From assembly GCA_032718475.1 (NCBI GenBank), contig JAUCBJ010006477.1:1-33576 (forward strand): a stretch of 33,576 bases of DNA. The letters are read 5' to 3'. The notes under the pieces are model-generated. The model worked only from the letters and a program-made list of their open reading frames with translations, made no database searches and was not told where the DNA came from. Both the position numbers and the translations under genes were made by a program. How positions within the stretch are numbered: the first letter of the stretch is position 1; each line of letters begins with the position of its first letter. Shown here one piece after another: positions 23,316 through 31,890 of this stretch. This DNA comes from Nemertoderma westbladi (taxonomy: Eukaryota > Xenacoelomorpha > Nemertodermatida > Nemertodermatidae).

Positions 23316-24035
23316 GTGATGATTCGGAAAGCGATGAGTCTGCTCAGAGGGCCTAATCGAGGCGTACCAGTCATTGTAAAGGATAAAGCCATACAACCCA
23401 TAAACTCTGTGTTTGCTCGGAATGGAAATGGTAACGGGCCCATCCTTATCATAAAGTACTGCGATAAGAAAGTTGTAAACTTTATTACATCTGTGGACAA
23501 AGTAGGGTTGGTTGATAAGACTCGTTTCCTGCCTGGTTCTCAAACTGTTGAATACAAGAAACACACAGCTATAGAGAACTACAACCTAAACATGGGCGGC
23601 GTGGATGTGACAGACCAAATGATTTCTTCCTGTAATGCAGTGCGTAAAACTCAAACTTGGTTTGTGAAGGTCGGAATACACTATCTGCAGCGTCTTGTAT
23701 TGAACAGTTTCATACTGTTTCGTGCTGATAAGAAACCAAAACACTTGAGATTCGACGAATACCTACTAGACGTAGTTGATCACCTCACAAAGGTGCCGAC
23801 AAAGGCCTATCATAACGCCAAGCGTTCATCGTTGCCACCCATCCAAGACCTGGCGACAGTTACCCATAAACTAACTAAACTAGAACAATCTGGGAAATCA
23901 CTGCATCCCTAGAAGCGTTGTCGTGTATGCTGGAGTAAGAACATTACAAAGAAAACCCGATACGTCTGTGCTGTGTGCCCTGGTCAACCTGGACTTTGTG
24001 TATCGTGTTTCAGCGAATTTCCACCACACAATTAG
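23316..24035 (+). pseudogene. piggyBac transposase, C-terminal part with in-frame stop
   Basis: The frame encodes the last third of a PGBD4-like piggyBac transposase, a cut-and-paste enzyme targeting TTAA. Visible features are a SLLRGPNRGVPVIVKD-type stretch, a beta-rich segment, YNLNMGGVDVTDQM (about 23581-23625), and the RKTQTWFVKVGIHYLQR helix. A TAG at 23910-23912 interrupts the frame. The same frame continues afterwards with the cysteine-rich zinc-binding tail (RCRVCW, CAVCPG, LCVSCF) to a natural stop at 24033-24035. The N-terminus and most of the DDD catalytic core are missing upstream of about 23300, so the copy is dead. Confidence 0.93.
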
Positions 24036-24061
24036 TTTACCATTATGTGAACAATTGTCTA

Positions 24062-24157
24062 AATATTAACTAATTATTTGGTTAATTAATTAACTAATTA
24101 ATTAGTTTGTTAATTAATTAATTAATTAGCTAATTAGTTAATTAATTAAATAATTAT
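24062..24157. repeat. (TTAA/TAAT)n low-complexity block
   Basis: Repeated TTAATTAA and CTAATTA motifs follow the piggyBac stop codon. They create many TTAA sites, the target of piggyBac, but lie inside the element remnant, before its right end at 24311. Confidence 0.85.
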
Positions 24158-24289
24158 GGTCCATTAAACTAAGTACTGATATCTACTATAGTTGATTGTG
24201 CAATTTTGGGTCATCAGATAAGGTTTTGTTCGTTTAAATATACTTTAAATTAAGTTTAAAAAGATCAGGACAGTAGCAGGCGATTTTTT

Positions 24290-24315
24290 GAGAGCTTCCG
24301 GCTGCAAAGGGTTAA
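24290..24315 (+). mobile_element. piggyBac right terminal end with TTAA target site
   Basis: About 275 bases after the transposase stop lies GGCTGCAAAGGG followed at once by TTAA (24312-24315). piggyBac elements end in inverted repeats starting CCC… that abut a TTAA duplication, so this is the expected right end of the element carrying the fragment above. The matching left end (TTAACCCTTTGCAGCC-like) was not seen upstream, consistent with loss of the 5' half. Confidence 0.72.
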
Positions 24316-26601
24316 ATATTCCAATATTTTTAATATTAAACCTAGATCATATGTGTTGTCCATTATTTAAAGTTCCAATGTTTCTTCTGTTCTAAAGTTT
24401 CCTGTTCTCCGTGATTACCAGTTTGACAAAGTACTTCATGTTCGTTCAAATGGCAAAGATCACATTCAGCTACCTGGACAATTGTTTAAACCCAGCAAAT
24501 TTATCTAAAACATATATATTGGTCGCAAATGTCCGGATACCTTCAGGAATTGGGCATGGCCTCGGGCATCCCACAACTAGGATAGACGAGAGGCGTGACT
24601 ATTTAGAGACCGAGGGGGGAAGAGACAGAGTGCCAGTCGGCCTGGGCCTTCGAGACCAGAAGGCCTATGGAAAGATTACAACAAGAAGGTTTAGAATGTC
24701 ATACTAGACACACTTTTATTCTCTCCCATGAAACATCACGGGCAGTATCAGTTAATCATTATGGATGGACCTTGTAAAACATAAGATATAAATAAATGTT
24801 AAGGATCATTAAAACTCCAAGGGATATACAAATAGAACAATGACAGCTGGCTACACAAAAAGCAAGGCTCTATGCTGTACCGGTCCGTCAGTCAGTCAGT
24901 ACTATATGTGTCTCCAAAACAATAGAAAGCATATTATATGTTGGAAATTTCTGATGTCAGTATTCAAATTTGGCCTCGTCTTTTTGTTTGTATAACTGTC
25001 AGTCTGCCCGTCGAAATATAACCGACAGACTGAGAGCCAAACGGACAATGTGTAGGTCATCAAATGTTACAACTGACACTAGAAATTAATTCTGCGGCCA
25101 GGAAAACCCCTATAACTATACTTTTAGCTAGATGATGTGACTGTGGTTTTCTTATATTTATGTCGGACAGATTGTCTGACAGACATAGGGACTAACTAAA
25201 TTTAAGCGACCCCATAGCTTAAGATCTAATTTCACCGGGAACTAAGATTGCCTAATGCCTAGGCTATGAGTTTGGGGTGGTTTAGGGCAGTCTAGGTCGT
25301 TTCTTGTGGTATTAAAAGTAGCCCCTAATTAATCTCTGTATAAAACTATTGTTTAAGTTATTGACGAATCTAAGTAATGATTACTACATAATATATTAAA
25401 TAATCAAATTAAAATGCAAAAAATTAACAGATACGGTCGGGATCGAACTCGAGTCTATGTTAGAAAGTAATAGCGAAGTAACCATTCCACTAATCGACAA
25501 GAATGGAAACATGGGCACAATGAGGAACGAGCTGTGTTTAACGTCTCCTATTGAGTCGAAGGTCATGTAGAGGTGAAAATTATGATGTGGATATTAATGA
25601 TGAAGAGGCTGCTTTTTAAATTGTATAAAAAGACCCAGTGATTCTTAATTATTTCTGAGTATCAGAGCTTACAATATCAAGTCATGGATGGAATAGTCAA
25701 ATATGTGAAACCCTAAAAATATCATCTGAGCTAGAGTGACCCCAAAACATAGCCCTTAACTTAGAAATTTCATATCTGCAATGCTGAACAATATATAACA
25801 ATTCATATAGCGGTACATTAATTTAGAAATTATGTTTGTTGATCATCCATTACTTCTCAAAAAGTAAGTTAGTAAAATTATGCAACTAATAGTGAAGAAT
25901 GACTTTAACTGGCTGTGATCATGTGAAAATTATAAACGTTAAAAAAAATTTATTTTGCTATCTTTGAACACCAATTCTTATCTGTGAAAATGACGTACAT
26001 CAAATTAGCAATTATTAATAAAACTATTTATAAATTAACCTTTACTTTAACTTGCACTGGGGTCACTGGCACTTAATCAATGATAATAAGTTTTGATAGG
26101 CTGATTCTTTCAATGTTTTCAACTGAGTCTCCGACAACCTTAATCCCATAGTATATATTTATATATTATACATGTATCCCAGCTTCAGTCAATTTTGATG
26201 GATTTCAGCACGGTGGGGCTGGCTGTCTGGCTGTCTGTCATTGCCCGTCACTGTCAATATGTATAATTTTATTTTATTTTAGATGCATCCCAGATGTTGT
26301 ATGTAATAGAATACCAGTAGTAGTCGTGTAGTGACATGGACTCCGCGAATTTGTCTGCAATATCCAAGTTATATTGAAATGGCTATAATATAACCCACAA
26401 TTTTTGTATTAATTCAGAAACTCAATATGATCCACAGGAGGACATTTGGAATGTTTAAGTTGATTGAAGGTCTAACTCACACGCACAGTATTAGCATATC
26501 AGTAAATTACATAAACAAACAAACTATAAATAAATTAATAATATTAAGAAATGTTCTAGAATGTTTTACATATAGCAAAGATAAACGGGAGAGTAGGATA
26601 A
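24316..26601. other. Intron 1 sequence, one tRNA-like relic
   Basis: Besides the tRNA-like segment at 25433, only short CTGT/CAGT-rich patches (about 24885-25035, 26215-26260) are notable. A 98-codon frame at 24411 is not recognisable. Confidence 0.45.
25433..25500 (-). repeat. tRNA-like segment, probably SINE or tRNA relic
   Basis: On the minus strand, TAGTGGAATGGTTA (25492-25479) resembles an A-box/D-arm, and GAGTTCGATCCCGACC (25450-25435) is a near-perfect B-box/T-arm. They are about 30 bases apart, as in a tRNA. The acceptor stem halves do not pair convincingly, arguing against a working tRNA gene. Confidence 0.55.
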
Positions 26602-26841
26602 CTAGAATTACAAAAATTAGATGTTTGCAATATTTCTGATCCCTTACGGGGTCCTTCTTCAGGCAAAGATGACAACCTTAAACTGTAATAGTTTTACCGG
26701 TAATGATACAGATACAGGTGATGATGCATTCTGTATCATTACCGGTAACAATATTACAGATTAAAGTTGTCATCTTTGTCTTAAGAAGGACCCCGTAAGG
26801 GATCAGAAATATTGCAAATTTTCACATTTTTGTAATTCTAG
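26602..26841. mobile_element. Hairpin MITE-like element, about 115-bp arms
   Basis: The left arm starts CTAGAATTACAAAAA and the right arm ends …TTTTTGTAATTCTAG. The arms share TTGCAATATTTCTGATCCCT, TACGGGGTCCTTCTT, AAAGATGACAAC and TACCGGTAATGATACAG, with few mismatches. The loop near 26715-26730 is very short. No coding capacity. No clear target duplication was seen. Confidence 0.88.
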
Positions 26842-26847
26842 CTGTAC

Positions 26848-27072
26848 GCAAATCCTATCTCGGCGAATTAATATCCTGCATCAATGTTAAATTCTCACTT
26901 TAAGGAAAGTAGCAGGATAAAGTAACTCTAAACCAGTAACATAAATCAGCAAATTGCATATAGCAGGATACTGTGGCACGCTATTCTAAGTCTAACCAAA
27001 ACAATAAACTAAAGTCAGTAGAACACAACAGGTTACAGTTTTGTTTTTGGGAGTAATCAGCTGTTATTTGCG
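26848..27072 (+). repeat. Dispersed repeat A, copy 2 (just inside intron 1)
   Basis: This copy aligns with 293-480 in the same orientation and sits about 55 bases inside the intron from the exon 1 donor. Relative to copy 1 it has about 45 extra bases (around 26918-26960). Confidence 0.85.
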
Positions 27073-27127
27073 TAAAACAACGACGGCGGTATTTTTGTCT
27101 ACAGTAGTTTATTATATAAATAATTAC

Positions 27128-27625
27128 CTGAGGGATGCTTGTAACCGCACTGATGCAGTACGCTATGCCAACTAGCAGCTTGCTGCGTCCCAGACTGGAC
27201 GAACCACTGCCAAGAAAGGGGTGTATGATGGCTATGTACCGGTCCAAGCTGATAGCTGCCAATATATAGGAGGTAACGGTAACACAGAATAGTTTGAGGT
27301 AGATGGAAACCTTACAGAGGAATTCGCCAGCTAACCATGTTATCGTGCAATACCAGATCATGTCTTGAATGACAACGAAGAATGCATACATGAGATTCGC
27401 GAAGGCCAGATGAGACACAATATAGTTCACTCGGGTCATTGTTTTTCCACTGCGCCACATGGCTGCAAGTAGAATGACGTTGGCTATGATGGCAGCAGTG
27501 GCTATGATACCATCTGCTATGATATGCATCAGAGTTACTAAAGACATATTAGATAAAACGGGTCCATTACAGGAATCCACCGCGGATATATTTGTCGTTA
27601 TATTTGTGAAGTTGTTAGCTGCCAT
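27128..27625 (-). CDS. GnRH-receptor-family GPCR, exon 1 (N-terminus to TM4)
   Basis: This exon encodes the first 166 residues of a rhodopsin-class peptide receptor, acting at the plasma membrane and expected to signal through a Gq-type G protein. The start ATG at 27625 has a purine at -3 and G at +4. The N-terminus has four N-glycosylation sequons (Asn5, Asn8, Asn12, Asn26). TM1 spans about 30-57 with Asn49 as N1.50; TM2 about 68-90; Cys104 is the conserved TM3 disulfide cysteine; DRY is at 128-130; TM4 is about 148-165. The stretches WLAGEFLCK and YLKLF, with SHLAFANL in TM2, closely follow the GnRH receptor pattern. The TM2 position 2.50 is Asn77 rather than the usual Asp. The exon ends in CAG followed by GTAATT (minus strand), phase 0. 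The reading frame runs on to 26981 but that part is intron. AKH or corazonin receptor is the main alternative; the superfamily is secure, the subtype is not. Confidence 0.9.
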
Positions 27626-28197
27626 TATTATATTGTTAATACAGAATTATTGATAAATATCATTATAATGTGTAGGTTTCGTGATATTCATATTAACAGT
27701 TTGAATGGATTTATAATTTCAAAATAATTAATAGTTAAAATTGAAAAAACAATGAGAAATAAATTAAATGATTAATTATCTTGTATTAATAATTGATAAT
27801 CAAATTGATTAGTAATGTATGTTTATAATCACTATAATCATTGCCCATGTAATGTAATATCTATATAAGTGTAATGGTAATAATTTTATAAATAGAGATT
27901 GATTATTGTATGTGAAAGTTACATTAACAATAATAAAACTTTTTTACTTTTTTTCAGTGTTTACTACAAATTTAACTGAAAAAAAGTGAATTTTCAGATA
28001 AATAACTATATATATTCTGACATTAGATCAGATAAGAATGCACCAGATTCTTCAGACTTTGAAGTTTGGTGTGTTTCAACGGGATTTAATTGGTTTTTAG
28101 TTTTTGTTTTTTAATTAATAAATTTTTAGGAATCTAAGGTCTCCACACACTTACAGTTAAGTATGATATTTAAGTTAAGCCCCTGTAAATATTTTTA
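27626..28197. other. 5' flank of the GPCR gene (minus-strand upstream)
   Basis: Very AT-rich; holds the presumed 5' UTR and promoter of the receptor. I cannot identify a transcription start or upstream exon with confidence. Confidence 0.4.
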
Positions 28198-28263
28198 TGC
28201 CGTAACCATTAACCAAGCAACATTTAAGTAACTTGTTTTCTAATAATTTTTATCCCTGAGATA
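28198..28263 (+). repeat. Dispersed repeat B, copy 2
   Basis: GTAACCATTAACCAAGCAAC, TTTAAGTAACTTGTTTTC and TTTTTATCCCTGAGAT match 1546-1612. It lies upstream of exon 1 of the receptor. Confidence 0.75.
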
Positions 28264-28344
28264 AACGTTAGCTGGCAGAAAATAATCTTTAAATAAATTT
28301 TTGTTTAATTCATCAGGAATATGTAAGGTTCATTAGCAACGCAG

Positions 28345-28430
28345 CGCCCTACCCTACAATAGGTTGCCCTAAATCGCCCTATATGCCCTAAAATCTGCTT
28401 GTCACATTTTGAATCAATCATCTGTGATAA
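28345..28430 (+). repeat. Dispersed repeat C, copy 2
   Basis: GCCCTAAATCGCCCTATATG, CCTAAAATC and TTTTGAATCAATCA match copy 1 at 3345-3430. The tRNA-like A- and B-boxes of copy 1 are not clear here. Confidence 0.6.
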
Positions 28431-29639
28431 GTTTGCAAATATAATTCTAGGGCTAGGGGGACTGTTGTGCCCAGAAAATTGTTTAATGACGTAGGCCTAC
28501 AGTAGTATATCCACTACCCGACTGAATAGCAATACGTAGTGGAGCCATGATTACTCCATTTAATGAGTACCAAACTTCGATTCTTGTTTCTAATTATCTA
28601 ATTCTGATGGTAGGAAAACTTGTCTTTGAGATAGGCGTGGAATTATCAAGCTCTATTCTTATTGTAGGACTACTGTCCATTCAGAAAACAGACAACCAGT
28701 GGCGTCATGATGGCGCTGAGCAATGGTGGGCCACCTCTTTACAGTCTGAAAAGGAAACTCCCATCGAATTATTACTCTAATCATAAAGGCAAGAAAATAA
28801 TAACTATTAATATTGTACGAATGGGAAATATAGAATAATATAATTAAATAATAAAAAATTAGATAAGAAAGAGTTAGGTGCAATTTTATAACTTCCATAT
28901 TATCAATGTCCGCCTATGGTGTTGCGCAACTTGACGATTTTATGTATATTAGATCACCTGTAACTCTTAAAGCTCTGGTTAAATACTCTATGAACCAAAT
29001 TTGAAGCGATACACATATCATTAATTATGTTAGTTTTCGATGCTTATCGATATTTTTACTGTATGTCTATTTTATTAGTTTGTGCATCCATTTCAGCATG
29101 CAAAAATATGCTTTTTATTAAAGAATTATATATATATATATATATATATATTATTATACCCGATTATGTGTATATTTTAATATTTTAACATTTTTTAACT
29201 TTGATTTTACTTTCTATAAAGCAAATTACCCCATTTGGGGTGCAGTTAAAAAAATTGAAAATTTTTTAAATTGGCCTAATGCAATACAAGGTACAATAAT
29301 CGTATTTTACAATAAACAAACAATTAAAATAATGATTATTAAAAAATATAAAATAAATTAAATTGGAAATCGAAGGAAAAAATATAACCTTGTGCGCAAT
29401 GCGCTACCATTCACTAACAGTACAATTATAATGTTTATTCCAGAATTTGATTATTACTTGTAACTCTGTTATTATTGCCAGTACATTGTTAGACCATATG
29501 TCAACTGTAGAACTTGAAGGTCAAACCTATTATTAATATAAAATTAGCAAGAATAGTATAAAGCATAAAAATAGTAGGTGACAAGCTTTCTGCCTCACTT
29601 CTAGGCTTTAATCATGCCTAAAGCGTAAACAGAAACCCA
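28431..29639. other. Intergenic AT-rich sequence
   Basis: No gene recognised. A 77-codon frame at 28547 and its minus-strand shadow have no known motif. Confidence 0.5.
29128..29151. repeat. (TA)n microsatellite
   Basis: About eleven to twelve TA dinucleotides in AT-rich flank. Confidence 0.9.
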
Positions 29640-30397
29640 CAAACCGACACCGCGAGAAATCTCTTTGGATATCTCGACATTGATCACCGATTGGACAGTC
29701 AAATGGAAGAGTTAGGTTTATCGGATGGATGGGTCACCTATATTACCTCTAATAAAGACCCTGCCTGCACCTGGAACTATTTACCCTTTAATTATGACGC
29801 ATAAGAATGGCAACCCAGCTCGAGTCATAACTTCGGGGTGCGGGAGTGCTTCTGAAAACCTTTCATTTTTTGTTGAGAAATACTGTAAACAAATAGTTAA
29901 CCTCATTCCAAGCAGGGTTAGGGATACAGGCCATATGTTGGACATTATTGATGCTTTAAATTCAGAGGGTTGTACTGAAGAGGACCAGTTGGTTGTTAGC
30001 TTCGACATAATTAGTATGTATCCAAATATAAGTATGAGTACTGGATCCAAACTGATCGCACGGCGATGGGGCCGAATAATTCTTGTTCGTATGCTGATAT
30101 TGTAGCAGAGGATTTTGATGACAAGATGGATAAGTCGAAACATCAGTTTAATCAGCTACGTTGTTGGTGGCGCTTTCGGGATAACGTGTTTGTAATATGG
30201 AGGGCGGGTTCAGTAGATAAGTTAAATGAGTTTTTTCTCTGGTGAATACCGGTATGTGTGATACTTCCCTGCAGTTCACAATGGATGTAGGTGGACAGAG
30301 TATTAATTTTCTGGATTTGCACATTTCTATAGTAAAATATGCCTTAGCCAAAAGCAATTTACAAGTATCATCAGCACATGAAGTGGATATCTTATAG
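29640..30397 (+). pseudogene. Penelope-like reverse transcriptase fragment, frameshifted
   Basis: Three frames in succession encode part of an RT. The first (about 29725-30060) has YPLIMTHKNGNPARVITSGCG, then ENLSFFVEKY, RVRDTGHMLDIIDALN, and LVVSFDIISMYPNI, which is palm motif A with its Asp. A shift near 30062 leads to MGPNNSCSYADI and WWRFRDNVFVIW, the motif C region, ending at TGA 30243. A further shift leads to LQFTMDVGGQSINFLDLHIS, which stops at 30397. SGCG…ENLS and FRDD-type motifs are typical of Penelope-like RTs in animals. The second metal-binding Asp of the FRDD box reads Asn. No GIY-YIG endonuclease follows. Confidence 0.78.
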
Positions 30398-31273
30398 TAT
30401 ATCCGCAAATTATTAATATTATTTATTGATATTAAAAAAATTCCATTATAATTGTTATTTAGGCATAAAAATCCGAATTAGATGTCCATTGAGACAATCG
30501 TCACACCATAGGCCTACCTCAAGTTTGAGCAACAGAGGACCAATTTAATTCCACAGGGGGAGAAACAAGCAATCGCACCCCAGATGGTTCACACTCAAAA
30601 ATATCGTATTATCCAACCAAATTCGATTTTTGCCGTTTGAAAATTTATGCTACTTGCATTTTCCGTCCAACTAGCCCAGCACCAAAAATGACAGTTGCTT
30701 TACCACATATGATTTTTACCGAGTAGTATTGTGATCTTCGACCTTGTAAACCAGTATAGTTTCAGAATTACCAAACTAAAGGCAAAATTTAACAGTTTAT
30801 AATTTTGTGCTACTTGTAATTTTCGTTCTGGAGCACCAGAATGGCACCAAAATTGGTTTACATTCACCAGAAATATTTATAACCAGTTTCATCGTGTTCA
30901 GCGACCTCGAGAATCCATATACGTTCACAATTATCATACCAAACCAAAAATTTTTTAGTTTGACATTTTTTTACTTGTATTTTTCGTAAAATAAAATAAA
31001 AAAATAAAATAAAATAATAATAATATAAAAAAATAAAATAGCTCTGGCCAGATAGGGTTAAACAGGAACACACCTCCATCGACAAACTTTACCTCCCGAA
31101 TTGTAAATCCTTTGTAACAATGAAATGTTTTTTTGATTGTATTAATTGAAAACTGCAAATTCTTAGATAATTAATAATTTCTCAGTGTAGTTATGATATT
31201 TTATTGTGTCATTAATTATGTTATATATTGGTTTTAGTTTAGTGTAGTAATTTTGTGTAACATTATATTTGTG
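30398..31273. other. Intergenic AT-rich sequence
   Basis: Includes an A/T low-complexity stretch with repeated AAAAT units (about 30985-31040). No gene recognised. Confidence 0.5.
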
Positions 31274-31400
31274 ACCAAGTAACATAAAAGGACCGATCCC
31301 CTTGGAAATAAGTTGCAAAGCATTAGGGGTAATCCTATATGTTATGTTGGATAATACACATTGTTTGGTGTACTTAAAAGTTATTATTTGTACATTACAC
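31274..31400 (+). repeat. Second copy of the LINE/SINE 3'-tail repeat
   Basis: This segment shares GTAACATAAAAGGACC, CCCCTTGGAAATAAGTTG, CAAAGCATTAGGGGTAAT and TTGTTTGGTGTA with the copy at 17721-17872, in the same orientation. It lacks the TCTA microsatellite end. Confidence 0.8.
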
Positions 31401-31494
31401 CTCCAATGCTGTATGGGGTCTGGTTGGAGATGAACTCGGTGTAGCATTCTTTGATCCCTTTGGAGGTCCCATCAGTTTATTGTATTTTCAGTTT

Positions 31495-31890
31495 TTATTT
31501 GTAGTCCACATCTAAACGTGCCAACGGTGCGTGAGCGGTAAAGTACCTATTGACAGGTAGTTTGGTCCCAATGGTTAGTAGTCGCGCGGTATTGAAGCGG
31601 TAAGCTAGCGGTAAACTACCCGGAGCCCATTCACAACCAACGGTACCGTTGCGGTACCATTCAACAGTCTAGACAATAATTTTATTAACATTATTTCAAT
31701 GGGCTGCGGTAAACCGCGCGGTGTACCACACAACTACCTGTGGGGTCGTTCATGTCAGCGGTAATCAAAATCATTTACCGCACAGACACCGCTCGAATAC
31801 CGCAGGGTCATTCACACTCAGCGGTGTACCGCTGGGCCTGCGGTACACCGCGCGGTGTACCGTTCCGTCGGATGTGAACGGGGCTTAAGG
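31495..31890. mobile_element. GC-rich CGGT-repeat MITE-like block
   Basis: This stretch is far richer in G+C than its surroundings and is packed with GCGGTA, GGTACCG, GCGGTGTACCG and their complements, giving many short nested inverted repeats. Its right end (GGATGTGAACGGGGC, then TTAAGG) and left end (CCACATCTAAACGTGCC) form a weak inverted pair. TTCACA/GTGAACGGG-type ends are common in animal MITEs. The exact limits are uncertain. Confidence 0.6.

Larger units (their letters stand above)
7200..27127 (-). other. Intron 1 of the GPCR gene, about 19.9 kb
   Basis: The donor (GTAATT, 27127-27122) and acceptor (…TTGTTAG, ending 7200) bracket 19,928 bases between two exons that join in phase 0 and encode adjacent parts of one receptor. 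The intron contains most of the mobile elements listed here, in both orientations, and no second host gene that I can support. Splicing is inferred from the consensus sites and protein continuity, not from transcript data. Confidence 0.82.

Noticed and set aside
25433-25500. Functional tRNA gene
   Set aside because: A- and B-box-like segments are present but the acceptor and anticodon stems do not pair.
26981-27127. Extension of the receptor frame past residue 166
   Set aside because: A strong donor follows CAG at 27128, the extra residues are Cys/Arg/Gln-rich and unlike any GPCR, and they overlap dispersed repeat A.
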